Below, in pieces: positions 5,416 through 10,329 of a stretch of 10,329 nt of DNA (position 1 is the first letter of the stretch; every line of letters begins with the position of its first letter). The notes beneath the pieces were generated by a model. It was not told the origin of the DNA, did no database searches, and was given only the letters and a program-made list of their open reading frames with translations. Made by a program: the position numbers and the translations under genes. The stretch spans positions 1-10,329 of the forward strand of contig JACOVL010000128.1 in assembly GCA_016177355.1 (NCBI GenBank). The letters are read 5' to 3'. This stretch comes from Betaproteobacteria bacterium (lineage in GTDB: Bacteria; Pseudomonadota; Gammaproteobacteria; Burkholderiales; SG8-41).

Positions 5416-6606
5416 ATGGACAAGAAACAAATTCCCGTCGGGCAGCTCCGTATCGGCATGTACATCGTCGAGCTGGACCGTCCATGGCTCAGTACGCCAT
5501 TTCTGTTCCAGGGTTTTCCCGTCACCTCCGATGAGCAGATCGAGGCCCTGAGAAAGCTGTGCACGCACGTGTTCATCGACCTCGAGCGCGAGGCGGGATC
5601 CGCCGAAAAGAGAGCGCGAGCACCTTCCTCGAACGGGCCGGTCGCGTATTCCGATACGACGTCGTTCGAGCAAGAGCTGGTGGTCGCAAAGGAAATTTAC
5701 ACCGTCTTCGTGAAAACGGTCGATACCTGCTTCAAGTTGCTCCAGTCGACCGGAGAAATAGACGTGGCGCCGCTTGCGGGCGCCGTCAGCAGCATGAGCG
5801 AGAGCATCAAGCGCAACCCCAACGCCATGATGCTGCTGATCCGCATCCAGGAGAAAGGCACCTACGAGATCAACCGCGCGGTGGACACCTCGGTTCTGAT
5901 GATCACGTTCGGACGATTTCTCCAGTATTCGCCCGAGCGGCTGGAACTTCTGGGGCTCGCCGGGCTGCTCCTGGACGTCGGAAAAGTCAAGGTCCCGGAC
6001 GGCATCCTGCAGAAGCCGGGCCTGCTGACTCCCGAGGAGTACGAGCTTGCGAAGGGGCACGTCATGCACGCAGTCGATCTCCTTCGCAAAACCTCCGGCC
6101 TTCCCGCGGGTCTGGAAGAGATCGTTCTGCAGCACCACGAGAGACAGGACGGCAGCGGATACCCCCTGAAGCTGCGGGGGCCGGACATACCCATCGACGG
6201 GGCGATGGCCGGACTGGTGGACTGCTTCTCGGCGCTGACCTCGGCCCGCCCGTACGCCGAGCAGCTCTCCCCCTCGAATGCGCTGGATCAGCTGTACAAA
6301 CTGCGCGGGAAACATTTCCACGAGGCGCTGACCGAGCAGTTCATCCAATGCATCGGGATCTACCCCGTGGGCAGCGCGGTCGAGTTGAACACCGGCGAGA
6401 TCGGAATCGTGATCACCCAGAACCTGGTGCGCCGCCTGCAGCCGCGCGTCATGGTGGTGCTGGACCGCGACTGGAAGCCGCTGCCCACGCAGATCGTCCT
6501 CGATCTCGTCAAGGAGCCCAGAGCCACAACGGACGAGCCGTACCGGATCAAGCGGACCTTGCCGAAAGACAAGCTGCCGATCGATCCGCGAGACTTCTTC
6601 ATGTAA
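5416..6606 (+). CDS. DUF3391/HD-GYP protein with degenerate metal site
   Basis: This 396-residue protein begins four bases after the previous stop with no clear ribosome site, suggesting translational coupling. Residues 1-60 (QIPVGQLRIGMYIVELDRPW, then FQGFPVTSDEQIEAL) match the DUF3391 domain that precedes many HD-GYP domains. The HD-GYP domain covers about 140-310. It keeps H215, the HHERQDGSGYP block (240-250) and the ALTSARPY segment (273-280). The defining HD is LD (L186-D187 in LLLDVGK), and the first metal-binding His of the usual HS motif appears to be R154. HD-GYP proteins hydrolyse c-di-GMP through a two- or three-metal centre, so loss of two ligands predicts weak or no catalysis and perhaps a ligand-sensing or partner-binding role. 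The C-terminal 310-396 resembles the small beta extension seen after such domains. Confidence 0.93.
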   Translation: MDKKQIPVGQLRIGMYIVELDRPWLSTPFLFQGFPVTSDEQIEALRKLCTHVFIDLEREAGSAEKRARAPSSNGPVAYSDTTSFEQELVVAKEIYTVFVKTVDTCFKLLQSTGEIDVAPLAGAVSSMSESIKRNPNAMMLLIRIQEKGTYEINRAVDTSVLMITFGRFLQYSPERLELLGLAGLLLDVGKVKVPDGILQKPGLLTPEEYELAKGHVMHAVDLLRKTSGLPAGLEEIVLQHHERQDGSGYPLKLRGPDIPIDGAMAGLVDCFSALTSARPYAEQLSPSNALDQLYKLRGKHFHEALTEQFIQCIGIYPVGSAVELNTGEIGIVITQNLVRRLQPRVMVVLDRDWKPLPTQIVLDLVKEPRATTDEPYRIKRTLPKDKLPIDPRDFFM

Positions 6607-6623
6607 CCGGCGAAGCATCTGAC

Positions 6624-7928
6624 ATGGCGATAGGCGGAACACCTGAAGCGCGGCACGAGGATTTCCGGAATCCCGTCGCCGGACGCCTGCAGGAGGTCCT
6701 GTTGAACGCCAGGGGCGCGGGCGATCGCGTCGCACTGCTCATGGTGCACACCGCGGCGATAGACCGTGTCGACGCGATGTACGGATTCCATGCCGGCGAC
6801 GTGCTGTCGGCCAGCGTGGTAAAGCTGCTGCAGTCCAAAGTTCTGCGCAGGCTCGATACCATCGAGGTGATGTCGCGTGACGAATTCGTCTGCGTGTTGC
6901 GGCCGATCTCGTCGGCAGGCGTGGCGATGCTCGCGGCCCAGCGGATATTGAGCCTGTTATCGGTGCCGGTCGAGTTCGGCGAAAGGTCCGCGATGGCCGA
7001 CGCGGCGGTCGGCATCGCGATGTTCCCCGAGCACGGCGGCGATGCGGAGGAACTGCTGAAAAACACCAAGCACGCGCTGCAGTCAGCGCGCGTTCATCGC
7101 GATCACGTATATCTGTACGAAACCCGGGGGGCTTCCCTGGAGATCGATCAACTGCAGTACGAGAACCGGTTGCGCCTGGCACTCGAGCGGAACAGTCTCA
7201 GCCTGCATTTTCAGCCCCAGCTCAACCCGCGCACGGGGAGGCTGAAGGGCGCCGAGGCGCTCCTGCGCTGGAACGATGAGGTCCTGGGGCAGGTTCCGCC
7301 GAACATCGCGGTGCAGGCCGCGGAGGTGGCGGGACTGATTGACCGGGTCACTCTCTGGGTCCTTACCAGCGCCGTCCAGCGCTGCGCTGATTTCGGAAAA
7401 ATCTGCCCCGGGTTCTCGGTCAGCGTGAACGTGTCGCCATCCAATCTGCGGGAAGCGGATCTGTCCTTGTACATCGACCGGGCGCTCAGGACATGGGGCG
7501 TCAACGGCCGCAATCTCGTGGTGGAGATCACCGAGACGGCGATGATGGCCGACCAGCTCAAGGCCAACGAGGCGCTGCGCGAGCTCAAGTCACACGGCGT
7601 GCGCCTGTCGATCGACGACTTCGGCACCGGCTATTCGTCCATGTATTACCTGGCGCAACTTCCCCTGGACGAGCTGAAAATCGACCTCATGTTCGTGAAG
7701 GGCATGCTGGAGGTGTCGCACCATGCCAAGATCGTGCGCTCGTTGATCGAGCTTGCCCACAGCCTCGATCTCGAGGTGGTCGCGGAAGGCGTGGAGAGCG
7801 AGCCGATCCAGATGGCTTTGCAGCACCTGGGATGCGACTATCTCCAGGGCTATCACATCGGTAAACCGGTGCCCGCCGGGGAGCTGATCAAACGCCTGCA
7901 ACGGCAGGAAACGCTTCCTTTGGTTTAG
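6624..7928 (+). CDS. GGDEF-EAL protein, degenerate GGDEF and intact EAL (c-di-GMP phosphodiesterase)
   Basis: This 434-residue protein starts at ATG 6624, 17 bp after the HD-GYP stop; the open frame extends far upstream but only as antisense to nothing and in conflict with the HD-GYP frame. Residues 15-165 are a GGDEF fold whose active-site motif reads SRDEF (84-88), so cyclase activity is unlikely; it may bind GTP and regulate. Residues 175-430 are an EAL domain with the catalytic set present: EALLRW (E211), NVSPSNL (N269), EITETA (301-306), DDFGTGYSS (331-339), KID (352-354), AEGVES (E388) and LQGYHIGKP (Q408). It should cleave c-di-GMP to pGpG. There is no transmembrane or sensory segment, so it is cytoplasmic, and input may come from the adjacent HD-GYP protein. 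It ends the operon. Confidence 0.95.
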   Translation: MAIGGTPEARHEDFRNPVAGRLQEVLLNARGAGDRVALLMVHTAAIDRVDAMYGFHAGDVLSASVVKLLQSKVLRRLDTIEVMSRDEFVCVLRPISSAGVAMLAAQRILSLLSVPVEFGERSAMADAAVGIAMFPEHGGDAEELLKNTKHALQSARVHRDHVYLYETRGASLEIDQLQYENRLRLALERNSLSLHFQPQLNPRTGRLKGAEALLRWNDEVLGQVPPNIAVQAAEVAGLIDRVTLWVLTSAVQRCADFGKICPGFSVSVNVSPSNLREADLSLYIDRALRTWGVNGRNLVVEITETAMMADQLKANEALRELKSHGVRLSIDDFGTGYSSMYYLAQLPLDELKIDLMFVKGMLEVSHHAKIVRSLIELAHSLDLEVVAEGVESEPIQMALQHLGCDYLQGYHIGKPVPAGELIKRLQRQETLPLV

Positions 7929-7975
7929 CGCAACCCCGCTTGATCGTAAATACACGCGCGGAGGCGTCGGACCGG

Positions 7976-8821
7976 CTACAGTTTCTTGGGTTTCGCCGCG
8001 GGCTGCTGCCCGGGCCGGGTGGCGGAGCGGCGGCCCTTCGCGGGTGCGGGCTGCGGCGAGGCGGCCTCGGCGCCGTCCGCCTCCGTGGCGAGGCGGACGA
8101 GGTCTTCGCGCAGGCTTTCCGGCAGCGCGAGCCCGCTGATCCGCTTCAGGCGCGCTTCCAGCCCCTGTATCCCGTGCAGTCCCGCGAGATAGAGCAGAAA
8201 ATCCTCGGTCGTGTAATACGATTTACCGGAATATGCCCGCACGAAACTGCGGGGCAGGGCGGGGTAGTCGGAAATGCGCCCGGGGTACAGCACGCGCAGG
8301 ACGAAGCCCAGGCAGCTCATGCACAGGTGATCGGGCCTCGCCTCCGTATTGCAGTACGGCGTCGCGCGCTCGATCCAGTGAGCGACCCGGCCGGCCAGCT
8401 CTTTTTGCAGCACCAGCATTGCCGCATCGTCCTGGAAGGGCGATAGCCCGTACTGGTGCCACACCTCGTACGGCTTGCCGTTGGCCGTCATGGTTCCCGA
8501 TTTGATGAACGGCGATACCACGACTCCCAGCCCGGGAAACGACCACGCGATCCTGCCGTCTGGGAGTTCGATGCCGATCTGGACTTCCGCTTCGCCATCG
8601 GGCGGCTCGATGATGAAATAGTGGATATAACCGCCTTGCCCCGGTCCGGTGTCCGTGACGGCGAAGGCGGGTTTGGCCCGGGGTATGAGCGGAACGGCCG
8701 CGGCTTTGACTTGCGCGTCACCGTGGCGCGGGCTGTTGGTCGCCAGCGCGCTCCCGTCCCATGCCAGGATGACGACGAGCGCAAGGCGCGCGGCAATGGC
8801 ATGCAGTCCGGTAACGCTCAT
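7976..8821 (-). CDS. Exported protein of unknown function with a Cys cluster
   Basis: The protein has 281 residues and starts at ATG 8821-8819, overlapping the stop of the upstream decarboxylase gene as ATGA. Residues 1-27 form a signal peptide (hydrophobic LALVVILAW, cleavage after ALA). The mature protein has a beta-rich region (GYIHYFIIEPPDGEAEVQIGI, split near 64-84) and a cysteine cluster, YC-x9-C-x2-C at 157, 167 and 170 in CMSCLGFVLRVLYPG. It then has aromatic-rich YSGKSYYTTEDFLLYL (197-211) and a basic Pro/Ala/Lys tail (251-281). The SCLGFV segment faintly recalls the catalytic Cys region of NlpC/P60-type peptidases, but no matching His motif is clear. I do not recognise the family. 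Its place in an operon for a cytoplasmic enzyme is odd and may be only positional. Confidence 0.82.
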   Translation of the reverse strand: MSVTGLHAIAARLALVVILAWDGSALATNSPRHGDAQVKAAAVPLIPRAKPAFAVTDTGPGQGGYIHYFIIEPPDGEAEVQIGIELPDGRIAWSFPGLGVVVSPFIKSGTMTANGKPYEVWHQYGLSPFQDDAAMLVLQKELAGRVAHWIERATPYCNTEARPDHLCMSCLGFVLRVLYPGRISDYPALPRSFVRAYSGKSYYTTEDFLLYLAGLHGIQGLEARLKRISGLALPESLREDLVRLATEADGAEAASPQPAPAKGRRSATRPGQQPAAKPKKL

Positions 8822-9414
8822 AACCGGGCCTTGCCGCCCAGCAGGGCCTCGCGGAAGCGGTTCTTGAGGGCCGGGCCCTCGCGTAGCGGCAGCACCAGCG
8901 GCGCAGGCCTGGTCGTAACCTTGATGGCCGCGAATACCGGGCCGGGCTGGCGGTAGAGCCGCGGCAGCCAGGTCCTGAGCTGCGCGCCGCCGCACACGGT
9001 TCCCGCGGCGCGGAAGCCCGACGCCTTCGCGATGCCGGCGAGGTCCACGCCGAGCCGGGTGTGGGTGAGCTGCATGCCGGTCTCGCCGTAGTGCTCGTTG
9101 TCCACGACGATCACCGCCAGGTTGCGCGGCTGCTGCACGCCGATCGTCGCGAGCGAGCCGAGCCCCATCAGGAGCTCGCCGTCGCCGGTGAGGACCAGCA
9201 CGCGGCGCCCCGGCTGCGCGAGCGCGAGCCCCAACCCGATCATGGCCGCGCCGCCCATGCCGCCCCACAAGTAGAAGTTGAGGGGATGGTCGCTCGCCGC
9301 GGCCACGTCCCAGCACGGCGCGCCGAGCCCGGCGACGACCAGCGCGTCGCCGCGGTTACGCAGAATGTCTGCAACTACCTTGCGCCGGTCCAGCGTCGGT
9401 TTCCTGTGCTTCAT
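8818..9414 (-). CDS. Thiamine-diphosphate enzyme, PP-domain subunit (ComE-like)
   Basis: This 198-residue protein is the C-terminal (PP) half of a split thiamine-diphosphate decarboxylase, like sulfopyruvate decarboxylase beta or the matching half of phosphonopyruvate decarboxylase. WGGMGGAAMIGLGLALAQPGRRVLVLTGDGE spans about 50-80. The GDG of the cofactor motif is at 77-79, and VDNEHYGETG (104-113) is the matching end, where DNEHY replaces the common NN and is normal for this subfamily. It would bind the Mg-diphosphate of the cofactor, while the overlapping upstream gene provides the pyrimidine-binding half. ATG at 9414-9412 overlaps the stop of that gene (ATGA). Substrate candidates are sulfopyruvate, phosphonopyruvate or another 2-oxo acid; the sequence cannot decide. 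Confidence 0.9.
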   Translation of the reverse strand: MKHRKPTLDRRKVVADILRNRGDALVVAGLGAPCWDVAAASDHPLNFYLWGGMGGAAMIGLGLALAQPGRRVLVLTGDGELLMGLGSLATIGVQQPRNLAVIVVDNEHYGETGMQLTHTRLGVDLAGIAKASGFRAAGTVCGGAQLRTWLPRLYRQPGPVFAAIKVTTRPAPLVLPLREGPALKNRFREALLGGKARL

Positions 9415-9926
9415 TTGAACGCCTTGGCGCCGACGATGCGCTGGGAAATCAGGACGGCGACCATGCGGCACGTGTTGAACGCGAGCTGGGCGGCCGCCGC
9501 CACGGTCTCGCCGATTTCGGCGGCCCGGTCCACCGGCCGCACGACGACGCCGATCGCTTCGAGCGAGGGTATGGTAGCCCGCGACATCGGCACCTGCCAC
9601 GGATTGAACTCGCCCCACTGGCCGCGCATGGTGACGAGCGCCAGCAGCGGCACGCGGCACTCGTTGGCCATGCCGAGCATGTTGATGCAGTTGCCGGCGC
9701 CGCTCGACTGCATGAGCAGAGCGCTGCGCTCGCCGCCGAGCCAGGCGCCGACGGCGAGCGCGACGCCTTCCTCCTCGGTGGTGAGCGGGACGGCGCGCAT
9801 GCCCCGGTCGCCGCGCACGAGTTCGATCAGTCGCGCATGCCCGGAATCCGGAACGTAGCCCACCTGCCGGACGCGGTTCTCGGTGAGCACGCGGTGTATG
9901 GTGTCCGGCCAGGCGGTCGTTTTCAT
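9411..9926 (-). CDS. Thiamine-diphosphate enzyme, Pyr-domain subunit (ComD-like)
   Basis: This 171-residue protein is the pyrimidine-binding half of the split decarboxylase. The N-terminal VGYVPDSGHARLIELV (22-37) resembles the start of sulfopyruvate and phosphonopyruvate decarboxylases. TTEEEGVALAVGAWLGG (49-65) contains the conserved glutamate that activates the cofactor, followed by LLMQSSGAGNCINML and VPLLALVTMRGQWGEFNPWQ, the conserved oxo-acid decarboxylase blocks. It should form an alpha2beta2-type complex with the next gene product in the cytoplasm. A GAGGA ribosome site lies about a dozen bases upstream of ATG 9926-9924, so this is the operon's first gene. Other coenzyme M genes (comA-C) are absent, so a degradative role for a sulfonate, phosphonate or unrelated oxo acid is at least as likely as biosynthesis. 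Confidence 0.9.
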   Translation of the reverse strand: MKTTAWPDTIHRVLTENRVRQVGYVPDSGHARLIELVRGDRGMRAVPLTTEEEGVALAVGAWLGGERSALLMQSSGAGNCINMLGMANECRVPLLALVTMRGQWGEFNPWQVPMSRATIPSLEAIGVVVRPVDRAAEIGETVAAAAQLAFNTCRMVAVLISQRIVGAKAFK

Positions 9927-10002
9927 GCGTCAGGGCGTCCTCTTGAGGCCGATCATGCTCCGCTATCGTAGTCTGGCGGCGGGCATCGTCGTCCCTTCCG
10001 GC

Positions 10003-10008
10003 TATAAT
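10003..10008 (+). promoter_or_regulatory. Candidate -10 element for the acyl-CoA dehydrogenase gene
   Basis: A perfect TATAAT lies 35 bp upstream of the ATG at 10043 in the 116-bp divergent gap (9927-10042). Transcription would start near 10015. No good -35 is seen 16-18 bp upstream, so an activator may be needed or the match may be chance. Confidence 0.4.
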
Positions 10009-10042
10009 CCGCCGTATTTTCCAGCATTTGCGCGGCGCGTCA

Positions 10043-10329
10043 ATGAAGACTATCACCATCCAGGACCCTCACAGCGAGTTGCGCATGGCGGTGCGCGAGC
10101 TGTGCCGGCGCTACGGCGGGGAATACTGGCGCAAGGTGGACGAGAAGCGCGGCTATCCCGAGGAGTTCGTGAAGGCACTGACCGACGCCGGCTGGCTCGC
10201 GGCGCTGATCCCGGAGGAGTACGGCGGCTCGGGCCTGACGCTCGCCGCGGCCTCCGTGGTGATGGAGGAGATCAACCGCTCCGGCGGCAACTCCGGCGCC
10301 TGCCACGGCCAGATGTACAACCTGAACAC
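10043..10329 (+). CDS. Acyl-CoA dehydrogenase, N-terminal part only
   Basis: The frame opens at ATG 10043 and runs off the window after 95 codons. The visible sequence is the helical N-terminal domain of an FAD-dependent acyl-CoA dehydrogenase: ELRMAVRELCRRYGGEYWRK, then YPEEFVKALTDAGWLAALIPEEYGGSGLTL (about 38-68), where AGWLAALIPEEYGGSG is the family signature, followed by AAASVVMEEINRSGGNSG and CHGQMYNLN. The enzyme would oxidise an acyl-CoA to the enoyl-CoA and pass electrons to ETF. The catalytic base and FAD-binding C-terminal domain are outside the window, so chain-length class cannot be told. It is divergent from the decarboxylase operon. No strong ribosome site is visible. Confidence 0.92.
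   Translation, partial: MKTITIQDPHSELRMAVRELCRRYGGEYWRKVDEKRGYPEEFVKALTDAGWLAALIPEEYGGSGLTLAAASVVMEEINRSGGNSGACHGQMYNLN

Noticed and set aside
7929..7975. Bidirectional terminator between the convergent EAL and exported-protein genes
   Set aside because: The 47-bp gap holds no convincing stem-loop with a T-run.
8819..10059. Single 413-residue minus-strand protein joining the decarboxylase beta frame to upstream sequence
   Set aside because: Upstream of 9414 the frame is antisense-like and Arg-rich, while the ComD-like gene uses another frame there with clear homology; the start at 9414 is the real one.

Overview
The window is GC-rich, densely coded and free of rRNA, tRNA, IS and CRISPR sequence. 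A Bug/TctC-type periplasmic receptor, class III CoA-transferase, CoA ligase and acyl-CoA dehydrogenase genes close together suggest a betaproteobacterium of the Burkholderiales type, possibly an uncultured one. This is inferred from gene content only.

Layout, left to right. At 1-543 (minus) is the N-terminal part of a CaiB/BaiF family CoA-transferase. It is divergent from a TctC-family solute receptor at 641-1606 (plus), and the gap between them holds a perfect 13-bp palindrome. At 1612-3617 (minus) is a two-gene operon for a SucCD-like ADP-forming acyl-CoA synthetase, beta then alpha with an ATGA overlap. Its substrate-side motifs differ from genuine succinyl-CoA synthetase. A second divergent intergenic region (3618-3758) carries back-to-back promoter candidates.

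The most notable object starts at 3759. Naive gene calling would give a short 101-residue protein, but the same frame continues through an in-frame TGA at 4062-4064 to a TAA at 4371-4373. The TGA lies in H-TGA-G-S-S, matching the (U/C)GSC signature of the UGSC (seleno)protein family. A perfect 7-bp hairpin with a 5-nt loop begins 17 nt after the TGA, which is the bacterial SECIS geometry. I annotate one 204-residue selenoprotein with Sec102. It is followed on the same strand, with small gaps, by a 339-residue protein of unrecognised family, then a DUF3391/HD-GYP protein with damaged metal-binding residues, then a GGDEF-EAL protein with a degenerate GGDEF site and an intact EAL site. The four genes look like one transcription unit, joining a selenoenzyme candidate to c-di-GMP signalling.

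At 7976-9926 (minus) is a three-gene operon with two ATGA overlaps: the two halves of a split thiamine-diphosphate decarboxylase (ComD/ComE sulfopyruvate-decarboxylase-like) and an exported protein of unknown function. Divergent from it, at 10043, an acyl-CoA dehydrogenase gene begins and runs off the window.

The CoA-transferase, CoA ligase, decarboxylase and acyl-CoA dehydrogenase suggest catabolism of an organic acid taken up through the Bug receptor. No substrate can be read from the sequence.
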